From Leguminivora glycinivorella (taxonomy: Eukaryota > Arthropoda > Insecta > Lepidoptera > Tortricidae): DNA of 64,000 nt. Position numbers and translations under genes: made by a program. Shown one piece after another: positions 48,447 to 59,744 of the stretch. The stretch is taken from the NCBI RefSeq assembly GCF_023078275.1, contig NC_062991.1:2232001-2296000 (forward strand). Direction: 5' to 3'. Numbering within the stretch: position 1 is the stretch's first letter; every line of letters begins with the position of its first letter. The notes beneath the pieces were generated by a model. It made no database searches, was not told where the DNA came from, and was given only the letters and a program-made list of their open reading frames with translations.

Positions 48447-48597
48447 GTGCGTAGCCGAATGCGCAAACGCTCACGAAACGCTCGTAGATATCTATCTCTA
48501 TCGCTCTTACGTATTGGCGCGACAGAGCCAGACTACCTTTCGCGGCGTTTCGTTTTCGTTTCACGTCGTAGAAATGCCATTCGGCTACGGGGCCTGG
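48447..48597 (-). mobile_element. R6 MITE, inverted copy
   Basis: GCGTAGCCGAATGCGCAAAC ... GAAATGCCATTCGGCTACGG with TGGCGCGACAGAGCCAGACT inside. Both ends present. Confidence 0.85.
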
Positions 48598-49097
48598 CAG
48601 GTAAAGTATGGTTGCGTGGTAAACGGTAAATGTCAGGCCGTCCCTATCGCATTTACATAATAATAGTGTGGAAAAAGGACGGGCAGACGTTTCATCGTTT
48701 ATCACGCGACCATGCTTGCCTGCCAGGTGTCCCTAAAACCAACAACACTATGAAAAGGGTTATGGGACATCAATGACATCATCAATTCATCACATTAAGC
48801 GAATTTTACCTTAATGAAAATGTAATTTTCGAGATATACATACATATAACGTAACAAAAAGCTATGAGATAGTGTTTAAATGTCACCAGGGAAGTAATAG
48901 TTCCAACTCCAGGGAATTAGGCTGAATAAACGAGAGCCGGGCATCACCTACAGTACCTACAAATCTTGACCCCAGACACCGGATCATGTCAAGTCTGCCG
49001 GAGTTACAGCAGTCCAAAGGCTGCGATGCCTGCGATGACTTTAAATTACTCAGATAATTCTCGTAAAATGTTTGCCACTTCATGAAATGACCACAGA
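48598..49097. other. Unassigned
   Basis: A weak inverted pair CCTGGCAGGTAAAGTATGG / GACCATGCTTGCCTGCCAGG spans 48592-48727 and may mark another MITE. The remainder shows nothing. Confidence 0.4.
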
Positions 49098-49385
49098 CCT
49101 ATCATTTCGCTTACGGTTAAAGACTGCTGAAGTGTGCAAAAGAGAAGCTTTCACGTATATGATCATCCTATGAGTGCAAAAGAGGCAGACTACAAATGAA
49201 AAAACGTGACCATTTTTGATGACAGGCAGCGAGCTAGCGGCCTACTCAATTTAAGTTAACGGATTAATCGTACTTTTCAGTACAAAAAGTTGTATTTTAG
49301 AGGATACAGTGAGTGATTTCCGTTTGGATTAAACAGTTAGAAAAGCAAATTATTCAAGTATCATACATAATTTCTGAATTTAATA
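49098..49385 (+). repeat. Dispersed repeat R24, copy without MITE
   Basis: It is collinear with 30005-30435 and provides the empty site at 49255-49263 (AAGTTAACG). Confidence 0.85.
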
Positions 49386-49544
49386 TTCCAATGACACTTG
49401 ACATTGGTCCAGTTTTGGTCTCACTTTTGATATTCTGCAGTTGTTCTTTGTCATCCTACTTTATGGAAATGACTAATAAATCAAGACAAATAAAAGATTA
49501 CGCGGAATGGTGGCCGCTAACAAATGTAAAAAGTGCCTGGCATC

Positions 49545-49692
49545 CGTTGGCTCGTTGGGTCGACGACATCCGAAAAACTGCGGGTCACAACTGGATGAGA
49601 TTAGCCCAGGACCGGGAGAAGTGGCGTACTAGAAGAGAGCCCTATGCTCAGCAGTGGGCGATAAAGGGCTGATATGATGATGATGATGATGA
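49545..49692 (+). pseudogene. RTE LINE ORF end with (ATG)n tail
   Basis: The plus strand encodes ARWVDDIRKTAGHNWMRLAQ then DREKWRTRREPYAQQWAIKG and stop, the standard end of RTE-type polymerases (RWxDDI, W-x-R-x-A-Q-D-R, AQQW). The tail is GATATGATGATGATGATGAT. 5'-truncated. Confidence 0.88.
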
Positions 49693-50184
49693 AAAGATTA
49701 CGGAAAAACTGACATTTCCAGTAACTATATCGTTGCTGTCGATAGTGCGTATTCATCATAATTCTATATTTAACAAACCCGCGTCAGCTGCCAACGTTAA
49801 TTTCGGGTTTACGGGCGGTAAAGAAAGGGCGGCCATCTTGTGCCAGTAACTTGTGTGGAGAGTTACTGCTCGGTTACTGCTGATTTCATATTAACGGTGT
49901 CAAAAGAGGATTTTAATTATTCGAATAAAAAAAGGGTTACTTTAACTCAAATATTCTACAATGTCGGTTTAAAAAAACTTTAGCAAATAGACATATTATA
50001 TAATTACTCCGTATAGACAGATAAAGTCTATTAAGGAAGAATTGATTCTTCTAAAATTGAGGTTCAACAGTTTGAATCCTGTGTCGAGAGATGGCAGTTT
50101 AATGCATTGTTCACGTCCCTTACCTTCCATTCCCATTACCCTCCAGTCGAAATGGCCTTAATATGAAAATGTAAATAAATAAAT
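49693..50184. other. Mostly unassigned
   Basis: At 50005-50035 ACTCCGTATAGACAGATAAA is shared with 30767-30795. Otherwise nothing. Confidence 0.3.
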
Positions 50185-50290
50185 AAATATTATAGGACAT
50201 TCGTACACAGATTGATCGAGTCCCACGATATGCTCAAGAAGAAGGCTTGTGTTATGAAACTCAGACAACGATATATATAAAGGTCCTAAT
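50185..50290 (-). mobile_element. SINE-B 3' end, minus strand
   Basis: The complement gives CGATATATATCGTTGTCTGA-like text, CACAAGCCTTCTTCTTGAGC, ATCGTGGGACTCGATCAATC and TGTGTACGAATGTCC, matching the 3' half of 17123-17370. Confidence 0.65.
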
Positions 50291-50698
50291 ATTAGTTGCA
50301 ATATTTTAACATATATACATATTAAAATCCATACTATACTATATTAATAAGAGATGACGAATCCATCCGCAGTGTGGTATGGTCTAGGAAACTAGCATCA
50401 TACATTATCTGTTGTCACAATAATGTGTATGTCATGTCAACAATTGTTTGATACAATACATTCGGTAAACTGAGTCATTGAAGACTAGAAAGTGAAGAAC
50501 TCAAGGATGTCGAATCTTCGAAAGATTTCCTTTAATAATCAAAAACAAGAAATTTGAAGAAGTTTTCTCCAATGCATGCGGAACAGTAACCTTTCACGGT
50601 TTAATAACTCCAGAGACCGAATTGGGCTGAATGAACACAGCAAGTGATCGACAGCCCGCCTGCCTCCGGCCGGGCGTCCCTACACTACATCTACATCT
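50291..50698. other. Unassigned
   Basis: No repeat partner or gene signal found. Confidence 0.3.
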
Positions 50699-50872
50699 AC
50701 TATACTATATTATAAATGGGAAAGTGTGTGTGTCTGTTTGTTCTTCTTTCACGGGAAAACGGAGCGACAATTGGACGTGATTTTTTAAGTGGAGATAGTT
50801 GAAGGGATGGAGAGTGACATAGGCTACTTTTGGCCTCTTTCTAACGCGAGCGAAGCCGCTGGAAAAGGATAG
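50699..50872 (-). repeat. R5 repeat, inverted copy
   Basis: Complement of AGCGGCTTCGCTCGCGTTAG to TTTCCCATTTATAATATAGT; the middle GTCACTCTCCATCCCTTCAA is intact. Confidence 0.85.
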
Positions 50873-51039
50873 TAAAATAATAAAAATGTTTTATTCCTAT
50901 CAATTATTGAGTTGACGGACCGATAACCCTATTTTTTGACACAAATTATTATTAAATAATTTATTAATCTTATCTTCTTGACGTCAATGTTAATTCCCTA
51001 AACCTACTCCAGTTTAGTGCGTTTACGAAGGCATTGTTG

Positions 51040-51130
51040 TACAAGTATGCCACTGCGGGTTTTGAACCCGTGACCTCGGGGTCAAGCGTGACGGGCGACC
51101 GCTGCTGTGCCACTCGCCTGCCGAGCATTC
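51040..51130 (-). mobile_element. tRNA-like SINE head, minus strand
   Basis: The minus strand has GAGTGGCACAGCAGCGGTCG and GGTCACGGGTTCAAAACCCG (B-box-like). No acceptor stem pairing or terminal CCA-ready end is evident, so I take it as a SINE head fragment. Confidence 0.5.
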
Positions 51131-51914
51131 AACGGTAAACTAGTATTAGTTGACCTCTGAAAGCGACTATTAAATTCTGACAGACTAGAAATTGGAACTT
51201 AATTTTGTATGGAAAATAGAAAAAAAGAGATGCTGTCAAGGACTTCAAATTACGTTAAAAACATTTTAGGTCACTGAATTGCGAAAATTATATTCTATTA
51301 CTTAAAAACAATATAGCCTGGATTATTTTAGGTAACTTGGGATTGTATGTGGGATTTAGATTTGTAAATAATATGTGTAGGTAATGTAGGTATATGATAG
51401 TACCTACTCTTGAGATAAAGTTCTAAATAATAGAATATTTGGGTTTTATATGAATAAAAAAACAGTTGACGAAATACGTGCTCTTACGTATTTAAAAAAT
51501 AGAATTCTTACTTTTAATTATTTAAGACTCAGATACAGAAACCCAGTCTTGGACACGGCGCGGATAGTCTGGCAGTTCCTCTCTCTCTCCAGCCCTAATC
51601 ATCGGCCATGTTTTCCTTCACCGAAAAATGGCGGCAAACTTGGTATTTTTTTATAATTTGGTAGATTGTATGTAGGTATTTTTGTATTAAGTATGTTTAT
51701 AAAAGAATCTAACTTTAAAAAAAATCTCATTATAGCAGTGATAAAAAAATTATAAATCATTACATACCAATCTTAAGAGATCACATTATAATGGTCATTC
51801 AGAAATGATGAGTTTCGAAGTGTTTAGTATCACTATTGTTCCGTTTTAATCTAAAAAGCACTATGGTATTAGAACACACGATTCTAAGTCTTAATAGGGA
51901 CACTAAACTGCTAG
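51131..51914. other. Unassigned
   Basis: AT-rich; a SINE-A scrap (TTTTCCTTCACCGAAAAATG) may lie near 51609. No gene is supported. Confidence 0.3.
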
Positions 51915-51924
51915 TACACAAATC

Positions 51925-52085
51925 TATTTTTTTTATACCACGTCTGTCTGTTGCAAACAGGTATACGGCCCGCCTGATGGAAAGCGGTCACCGTAACCTA
52001 TGGACGCCTGCAACTCAAGGGGTGTCACATTCGCGTTGCCGACCCATTAGCAACTTATACACTCCTTTTTTGAAGAACCCCATAC
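51925..52085 (-). mobile_element. LINE 3' UTR fragment, minus strand
   Basis: The complement reads GGTCGGCAACGCGAATGTGA, CACCCCTTGAGTTGCAGGCG, CATAGGTTACGGTGACCGCT, TTCCATCAGGCGGGCC, ending in an A-rich tail. Same general type as 61250-61417. Confidence 0.65.
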
Positions 52086-52227
52086 TGTAGTTCCTCGGGA
52101 ATACCTCGACATGGCTCATTCCCAGTAATGAAACTGTAATCAAATTATTTTATTAAATATTTTTTGATTTGTTTTTTTAAGTAATAACACTACTATAATT
52201 ATATAAATTATAAACTCATTCACGCAT

Positions 52228-52340
52228 TTTCACACGCCCATCATTGACCGCGTTAGACTGGATTACCTTTTTCGATTCCCGGCTTCCCACCAGTGGGCTT
52301 GATCACTTTTTGCATCATGATCACGGTATCTATTTCGAGT
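52228..52340 (+). mobile_element. Degraded SINE-C
   Basis: TTCGATTCCCGGCTTCCCAC, CAGTGGGCTTGATCACTTTT and GGTATCTATTTCGAG parallel 45450-45525. Confidence 0.5.
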
Positions 52341-52344
52341 TTGT

Positions 52345-53035
52345 GGATTAAGTTCAAAAACATGTCATATACAGATTTCTTCGATAGATATTTTTGCACT
52401 GACCGTACAAACCAACATAGTCTTGATTTTCCAAAGTTACCCAACAATCATACCCATAATGCGTAAAACGTCGATGCTTCAAATATCCTATTATCTTCCA
52501 AAGGATTCCCCAGTGGCCTTAACAAAAGGCCTTTATGCTAAACGCCATAATAAATATCTCAGAAAACAATAAAGTTAGGGTTGGCGGTGGACGGAGCGAC
52601 ATTTCGGCGTTTGACATTTGGCCGCCATCTTTAATGTCAGATCTGGCATTTTGGAAAATGTTAGGGGTTTGGGGATGAAAATGTTAACGTAAATGTCAGG
52701 TAACAATGCCTTGTGGAGGTCACACTGTAAAAATGAAATAAAAAGTATTTGTATTGTATTGTATTGTAAAAATGTATAGTCTATTTTAGAACGATTTCAT
52801 AATGGACTGACAAAGTCCAATACAAAAAAGCGTACCCCTGAAATTAACGGGCCTTTTAGGCCTATAACTAGATGGCGCTGTTCGCAGTCCGGAAGTCGCC
52901 AAAATCATATTTTCCCCAAATATTTTTGCGTGTTTTTATGTTTTATAAGAACAAATGACATATAACTTTATTGTAAAATCATGATATCACGTCAATACAC
53001 ATTTTGAAAAAAATAAATTTTTAGGCATCATCAGT
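52345..53035. other. Mostly unassigned
   Basis: At 52728-52772 ACTGTAAAAATGAAATAAAA and (GTATT)n suggest a retroposon tail. 52600-52640 (GACATTTGGCCGCCATCTTT) resembles promoter-like or repeat text without a firm match. Confidence 0.35.
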
Positions 53036-53041
53036 GTAGTT

Positions 53042-53361
53042 GAGCATTTCTTTTTTTTGCCATTTTTATGACGTGTGATATTTTTGAAAAAAAAAAATGC
53101 TATTTCTACTCAGAATTACTAGCTTTTTCAATCCTAGTAGTTAAAAAAATTGTCCCATACGATTTTTTCTTATTTTGTTACCATTTTCCGTACATGTTGT
53201 ATGGGGTAATAAAAGAGGAAAGTAACAAAAATGTATGGAAATTCTGGGACACTTTTTGTATCCCAGTGAGATTGAAAGTACTCGTGATTCTGAGTACAAT
53301 TGACCTAAAATTCCCTAAAACAATCAAAATTTTTTTATTGACAAAAAAAAAAGAAATGCTC
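53042..53361 (+). mobile_element. MITE, GAGCATTTCTTTTTTT family, copy 3
   Basis: Both ends are intact: TGAGCATTTCTTTTTTTTGC and AAAAAAGAAATGCTCA. Collinear with 15873-16194. Confidence 0.88.
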
Positions 53362-53535
53362 AGTTATGATAGTATTTAATAGGTGGCGCTAAAAAATCGA
53401 GGTACGATTCTTAGTATGAAGTATGTATAAGTAATGTTTTAAATCCTATATAAATAATCCTAACAACATTTTAACATTAACACTTGTATGGGAACTCCTG
53501 TGGCCTATTTCACGACAGTGACATTGACACTTGAC

Positions 53536-54044
53536 CACAGAGAACCTCCTATAGAGTAGCAATCTTATATATTTTGTTCGCGATACGAGTCACCAGTGTT
53601 TGGGGTGCGAGGAGCGGGCGGGGAATGTGTTAAGCGCGCTGTGATTGGCCGTTTCAAGGACGGCGGGCAGTCGCGCCAGATGAAAAGGGACAGAAGTATG
53701 ACTGTCCCTCTACTGACGCGTAAGTGGCCAATGTAAGTTGACCTATGCCGGCTCTGAATAAATTATAAATATGACTTATTTGTGGAATGTAATGCCGTCT
53801 GTTTTTAAATTTGAGCTTCTTGTTACCTTTCCACACCATTTCACACTACAGGTGGACATCTTTAAGGCATCAAAATACCCTTTTCCAATTTTTTAGTGCG
53901 AAAAACACGCGCTGCTTTCGGGTCTGTTACTTGGTCGATACTGATCGGGCACGGCGAGCGCCCGCGCTTATATCAGTGCAAATACTAGGAAGGCTGGCGA
54001 CCGCGAGTCGTCTTGTAATGGATGTCTATAGGGGTTGGTCTGTG
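53536..54044 (-). mobile_element. P-superfamily-like miniature element, copy 2
   Basis: Inverted relative to 36080-36570, 509 bp. Ends CACAGAGAACCTCCTATAGA and TCTATAGGGGTTGGTCTGTG. CACTTGAC is duplicated exactly at 53528-53535 and 54045-54052. About 95% similar to copy 1 by eye, with an extra ~20 bp near 53965-53985. Confidence 0.88.
53776..53859 (-). pseudogene. Broken THAP start exon, copy 2
   Basis: The same 27-codon frame as at 36247-36330, with one residue changed (GKV for GKL) and the same stop. Cys4 and Cys9 are conserved. Because both copies stop at the same codon, the frame was already broken in the parent element. Confidence 0.65.
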
Positions 54045-54052
54045 CACTTGAC

Positions 54053-54837
54053 ACTGACAATTCTATGCCTATTTCTGGGTTGATAGGTAACATTGTTACT
54101 CAGCGTCAATATTTCCTTGTTGAACAGGCAATGGACGGCGAAGTGTCACTGTCGTGCGACAATTGTCACTTTTTTTTTTTTAGTCTTAAAAGATCACTCT
54201 TGTAACATTAAAGTCCAAAAATTCTAAGTACGCTTTTAGCCTTCGGTACCAAAAAAGACCGAAACATACAAAATAACGATTCGGCAAGTCCCTCGCCATT
54301 AGCATATAGAACATATAAACATACGTACATATACACTCATCAGCATAATAAACGGGCCTCTGAATAAATGTATAATTTCTGCACCTTCCTTTTGTGATCG
54401 ACCGAATTTATTTTAGTCCCTAATCATATATGTTATCCATTGAATTTTAAACCTTCTTGTAACATAATAAAGTAGATGTTACAAGTAAAAAGGTTTAGAA
54501 ATTTTATGCTGTTTAGGAAAAAGGAGATTTTTATAGGAAAATAAATTATGTGGATTTAAAACGCATGTTTTTGGATGACGACTGAATTTGAAATACGCAC
54601 AACTTAACCTACATATGAATGTAAATTTTGATTTCGATTTGAACCAGCGGGAAAAACATTTTTTTTTTGTGGATAGGTGTTTTTCGATTTACGGTTTTTC
54701 TAGCCGTGGATAAGTATGGGATCGATTGACATAAAAAGTGGTAGATATGTTTTTCCCAAAGTCTATGCCATAACGTCATTAAATGAAGTTTAGGGAAGGT
54801 CTTCAAGACCATAACGCGTATCTCATTAGGAAAATAC
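54053..54837. other. Unassigned
   Basis: AT-rich with a T12 run near 54170; no repeat or gene recognised. Confidence 0.3.
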
Positions 54838-55018
54838 ATCGTGAGGAAACCGGACTAATCCCAATAAGGCCTAGTTACCCTTCGGGTTGGAAGGTCAGAT
54901 GGCAGTCGCTTTCGTAAAACTAGTTCCTACGCTAAATCTTGGGGTTAGTTGTCAAAGCGGACCCCAGCCTCCCATGAGCCGTGGCAAATGCCGGGATAAC
55001 GCAAGGAGGATGATGTTG
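54838..55018 (+). mobile_element. SINE-A, 5'-truncated
   Basis: CATCGTGAGGAAACCGGACT to GGATAACGCAAGGAGGATGA then TGTTGATG. The tRNA head is missing, as expected of a 5'-truncated retroposon. Confidence 0.88.
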
Positions 55019-55029
55019 ATGAATCGTTA

Positions 55030-55150
55030 TCCCTGGGGGCCGATTTTTGAGTCTCACGCGTTCGAATTCAGAAAATTGTCACTGAAAATAATAGGCAATT
55101 CACCGTTTTCAACCGGTATTTTAGTGACAGTGAGACTCAAAAATCGGTCC
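55030..55150. repeat. Small inverted repeat (GGGGGCCGATTTTTGAGTCTCAC)
   Basis: GGGCCGATTTTTGAGTCTCA at 55037 pairs with TGAGACTCAAAAATCGGTCC at 55131, with inner ATTGTCACTGAAAAT / ATTTTAGTGACAGT. About 115 bp MITE. Confidence 0.75.
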
Positions 55151-55294
55151 CCTGGACGTCGATCAAAACGCAGTCTAATGATCGCGCCAATACGGAACAG
55201 CGTTAGAGAGCTATCTACGATAACAATATCATCGTAAGCGTTTGTGCTTTTGGCTGCACATAACATACACTTCAAAAGTTAGAATAACAACATT

Positions 55295-55805
55295 AAGTAT
55301 AAGACTTATATTGACCGGGATATAGACCGTGATTACCTTTTTGATTTTTGTTTTTGTTTGTGTAAAAAACCGGTGAAGTCAGAATTGAACAAACGTAGTG
55401 ACACTGTGAGTGTTAGTGTGTTTGGACTTGGACAGACCATCGAGTGTGAATGCGACTAGTGGTAACGCTGAAAGTGAACACAGCCGACGCGGGCGAAGGA
55501 GGGTAGATCGCGCGCTGTCTATGCAACTTTAACATCCACCCGCCTTCGTCAGTTTTCCGTGATCATGATGCATGCAACTGCGTCGAAATATCGGGAGCTC
55601 GACAAAAATCAAAAAGTAATCACGGTCTATATCCCGGTCAATATAAGTCTAATGAAAATAACCGTGAATCATTCAAAACACTTAACATTATAAGAGTTTT
55701 GAATGATTCACAATTATTTTCATTAGACTTAGGTATATTGACCGGGATATAGACCGTGAGTAGACTTCTTGCTTTTTGTCGATCAAAAAGGTAATCACGG
55801 TCTTT
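55295..55805 (+). mobile_element. Penelope-like 3' ends, several in head-to-head order
   Basis: Inverted piece 55303-55350, plus-strand 3' end 55430-55700 with hairpin motif, then another inverted piece 55697-55775 and a short direct piece. CGGTCTATATCCCGGTCAAT and complements mark each end. No endonuclease residues are left beyond the 3' UTR. Confidence 0.75.
55561..55595 (+). ncRNA. Conserved hairpin motif (instance 3)
   Basis: GATCAT, stem GATGCA, loop TGCAAC, stem TGCGTC, then GAAATATCGGG. The loop is the same as at 46448-46453 although the families differ elsewhere. Confidence 0.6.
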
Positions 55806-56108
55806 ATACAACATCATGCAACATAAGTCAAACAACATTATGTTATTTAATTATTAAAAGTTGACAGCAACTGCGCCAAGCTCGGTTAACCTCTGCCCGC
55901 GACTCCGCTCGTGTCTAACCAAGAACGCTACTCACGATTTTAAGACAGACACTTTATCCTTTGTCGGGGCCGCGATCCTGTCCTGCGAAATTACGATAAA
56001 TTTTATACTAGTTTATAACATTCATAATAATAAATCAAGTAGGCAAAGCACATGAAACTACTCAGTTAAGGTGTCGAAAGAAAACGAAAAATAGAATAAA
56101 CTAATAAT

Positions 56109-58235
56109 TAGTGATGGGCTGAATACGAATATTCGGCTGAAAATTCGGTTCAGCTGTTACCGAACCGAACATTCGGCCGAATATTCGGTTGCGGCATATT
56201 TTAAAACTATTAGTTAAAAACTTTTTAATAATTGGTAATGACGTACAAATATCTTACTAAGGTTAAGGTTAAAATTTTTGGATGTTTCTAGGTACATTGC
56301 GTTTACGTGCTATGTTATTTTTTACTTTTTCAAAAAATATATTGTTATTTTAACGCATTTTTACTCCCTTTAACTACCAAAGGGACCTTAGAATGCTGAA
56401 ATAGGATGTCATTATCCGATGAATTACGAAACAACTTACGCTATTTGTTTACTTGTTTATTCGGCAATGTAATCGAACTATTCGGCCGAATTCGAACATT
56501 GAGAACCCAAGTAACATTTTAGTGCTATAATTTTGGTTTTCGACGCCAAAAGCTACTATAGATGTCGTATAAAGGTTTTCGGCGTGACCGCCTGTCGTAT
56601 AAAAGCCTCCAGTAACACCTTTTAGCTCTATAAGCTTATACCGCTAAAAGGTGTTATTAGGAAGTGATGTAAACGTTTATATCACCATTTTATAGAGCCG
56701 CTATAGGCCTGGTGTATAACAGGATCAAATATGACTACTATAGAACAATATTATTATATAATGGTGTTAGAAATCACTGTTATGCAATCAATTTGCGCTA
56801 TTAAGGTTCCCGACAAGCCGCTATAGTTGTTGTGTTATACAGCTAAAAGGTGTTATTAGGAAGTGATGTAAACGTTTATATCACCATTTTATAGAGCCGC
56901 TATAGGCCTGGTTTATAACAGGATCAAATAACCTACTAAAGAACAATATTATTGTATAATAGTGTTAGGAATCACTGTTATGCTATCAATTTGCGCTATT
57001 AAGGTTCCCAACAAGCCGCTTATAGTATTTTTAGTAGTCGTATTTTAACAGAAATTAAAACCTAACTATACCACTATTTTGGGATATAGTGGCTTTGGAA
57101 AACACTGCTACAGTATTTAACACTGTAGTAGAGATATGAATACCATTATAGAGCTATTTTGCTGTATAATGAAGTTTTCAGGATTCGTTTATATAGCTTT
57201 GAAAAGCGTTAATAGTCGTTTTCTAATGCCTTTTATATCTCATCGCCGTATACGTCACAATGACTCTTTTATATCACAGAACTGTGGAATAATGGTTTCG
57301 GTATCTCTTTTAAAACACAATAGCGTTATAGCTGAGTTTACTATATGTTTTATAAAAAAAAAACTGTTTAGAAGATCTTTCTATAGTAAAACATTGAAAA
57401 CAAGTATTGTTTTCTATATAAAGAACTTATAAGTTAAACTGGATCATAGTTAAAGTCTCATGCAACCCTAATTGAATCCACAATGGCGGGCTTATGGCAG
57501 TGAATGCGTATGATAAGTGACATAGTCGAACTATAAAAGCGTATGTTTTACTTCTTGGATCCATAGTAGAAACTATGGTGCCAATAATTTTATTGTATTA
57601 AATTATATTTATTTATTTTATTCAAAACAGGTATAAATCGAGGGCGCACTTAAAATACTCCATTAAACTAATATTCTTTTAACGGTAAAATTTCCATCGC
57701 ATACCTTTTTGCAGTAATGATGGAATTATACGAAATCCAAATTATTTTGATTGACACTAAACTTCACAAGTTCACACGCCACTTTTCATAAAGTTCCTCG
57801 TTTAGAACAGTTTTTGTTAAATATTACACACATTAAATTATTTTAGAAATTTCATTCATTCGCATTAAAAGGGACGGCAACTGCTATTACAGAACAAAAA
57901 ACCTGTATAACGGAATCTCAAATGCTACTATAGCATAAATTGATACTATAATAGCGTTACTGTGTCCTCTATGTCAACAAATTGGCACAATAGTCATCAT
58001 CACATCACCATTATAGACCTTAAACGTCACGGATGATACTACTATAGCCCTATTATATCACTAAATGGCTGCATAATTGCGCCAAATCGGCTCTACAGTA
58101 CTAATATAGACTATTTATAGGACCATTTAATGTGATTTAATTTGGTGCTCTCGACCACTATAGGACCAGATTACTTGGGAAACTTGCCGAATATGCCGAA
58201 TACCGATTATTTACTGTATATTCGGCCCATCTCTA
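56109..58235. mobile_element. hAT-type element, copy B
   Basis: Ends TAGTGATGGGCTGAATA and TATTCGGCCCATCTCTA; CTAATAAT is duplicated at 56101-56108 and 58236-58243. The interior to 56505 and from 58180 matches copy A. It is interrupted by a 1674-bp insertion. Confidence 0.92.
56506..58179. mobile_element. 1.67-kb CTATA-rich element with CCCAAGTAA ends
   Basis: Exact 9-bp ends CCCAAGTAA and TTACTTGGG; removing it and one AA restores the copy A sequence (CATTGA-AA-CTTGCCG). Two ~199-bp tandem units begin at 56643 and 56842 (GCTAAAAGGTGTTATTAGGA). CTATAG, CTATAA or TATAG words recur throughout both halves. No reading frame of note. Superfamily not determined. Confidence 0.8.
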
Positions 58236-58243
58236 CTAATAAT

Positions 58244-58652
58244 AATGTTAGTATTGTTAATTTCACTCCATCTGATCTTGTATTGGTTCGAATAAACAGT
58301 ATGTCAGTAAGTTATCACAATAACAGCACTGACTAAGGCCCAACAGGTGTTTAGCAGATGCATTGTATACTGTAGCGTCTGCAAAAACGGTCAGTGATAA
58401 ACTGAGTCCAATAACTTCCAACTCTCAGTTTAGAGCTATAGCCGATTATAATATTTTCCACGAAAATTTCGTACGATACGAATAAACAAATAATAAAATA
58501 GAATGATCGTAAATCGCTTCACCATAAAATGATAAGAAAATCGACAGCGGACTCATTAAAATATTGGCGATTTGCGTAAGACAAGAGGGATCACATTTTG
58601 AGCATTTAATTAATTAATTTACAAAAATACCCACTTCATTGACTACAGCAGT
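58244..58652. other. Unassigned
   Basis: No match found. Confidence 0.3.
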
Positions 58653-58661
58653 TTCATGTAT

Positions 58662-59230
58662 AGTTTTAGAACAAAACGGGACTTAATCGCGTACACTCTA
58701 AAAAATGAAGACCAACTAAGAGCAGTTTTCTCTTAGTTGACGTTAAGTTAATCACTACAATTACGATCTTATATAATTCAAATAAAGCTGATTACTAAAA
58801 ACAACAAGGGAATGTATGATTGAACTAATTACTTAGGTGTTTTGTTATTCCTAACCATTGTACACCTTGAATCAATTATTAACTTGTTAGGCATAACTAT
58901 GTAACATAGGTTGATTCAATCCTTAGTTGAACTTACTAAGGTAATTTAGTTAGCATAATTATTTTTCATGGAATTATTGAACAAGATCTTAATCGATTCA
59001 GTTACGTTGCAAAAGTAAGAGCAATCAAAATTACCTTATTTGATTTGTCTAAGATCTTATCAGGCTCGTATGGAATCGAGATGCTTGACTACGACTATCA
59101 AAATATTGATAGGAACAACCAAATTTTTTTTAGAGTGTAAACACTAACATTTATATTTGTAAGTGTTTACGCGATTAAGTCCCGTTTTGTTCTAAAATTA
59201 TGAGTGCAAATCGTCTTAGTTTAAATCAGC
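58662..59230 (+). mobile_element. Penelope-like insertion, 9-bp duplication, with nested MITE
   Basis: TTCATGTAT at 58653-58661 and 59231-59239. Inverted piece AGTTTTAGAACAAAACGGGA, CTTAATCGCGTA; direct end TACGCGATTAAGTCCCGTTT, TGTTCTAAAA. The end resembles insertion 1 (ATACGCGATTAAGTCCCG). No endonuclease frame remains. Confidence 0.75.
58694..59137. mobile_element. Tc1/mariner-type MITE, CACTCTAAAAAA ends
   Basis: 444 bp; ends CACTCTAAAAAA and TTTTTTAGAGTG with TA at 58692-58693 and 59138-59139. Interior carries AACTAAGAGCAGTTTTCTCT-type short palindromes. Confidence 0.85.
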
Positions 59231-59247
59231 TTCATGTATGTTTTTAC

Positions 59248-59412
59248 ATACATACATACATATAATCACGCCTGTATCCCATAAAGGGGTAGGCAGAGCA
59301 CATGAACTACTAAGTTTCAGTGCCACTCTTGGCAAAAAAGGGTTGAAAGAAATCCAAATTGTGACATTGCTGTGACAGGTTGCCAGCCTCTCGCCTACGC
59401 CACAATTTAACC
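59248..59412 (+). repeat. CATA-associated repeat, truncated
   Basis: CATACATACATATAATCACG to CTACGCCACAATTTAACCC; the 3' third is missing, cut where R4 sequence begins. Confidence 0.85.
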
Positions 59413-59424
59413 CTTATTGATTAT

Positions 59425-59715
59425 GGCGCAAAAAAGGTGTGGTATTCAAAATTAGTATCAATTAGCTAAAAAAAGTAAACGGTCCGACACAGATTATTTA
59501 ATTGTTATTCAGACTCTGAAATTTCGTTACGATTGATTAAGTTTTGAAGGAGGAAACAGTCGAGAGCGGAACCTCAATTTCAAATAATTTTTCGCAATAT
59601 CTTTTAACGCAGTTGTTCTGAATGGATAATTGTTTTTCGATAAATCTAGTTAAAAACACTAGTATATTAAACTAGAATTCCCAAATTAAAAGGGCTCCTT
59701 TGTATTTTAGCACTT
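59425..59715 (-). repeat. R4 repeat, inverted partial copy
   Basis: Complement matches 35044-35310 (GGGAATTCTAGTTTAATATA, AACTAGATTTATCGAAAAAC, CTCGACTGTTTCCTCCTTCA, GTCGGACCGTTTAC). It has no hairpin array at the corresponding site (59695), i.e. an uninterrupted version. Confidence 0.75.
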
Positions 59716-59744
59716 TGTAGCGTTTTCGCTCCTGTAGCGTCCTT

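Noticed and set aside
49800..49900. Promoter or first exon of a host gene (GGCGGCCATCTTG context, also near 2285 and 52620)
   Set aside because: GGCCATCTTG-type words occur in repeats and promoters alike; no transcript structure follows.
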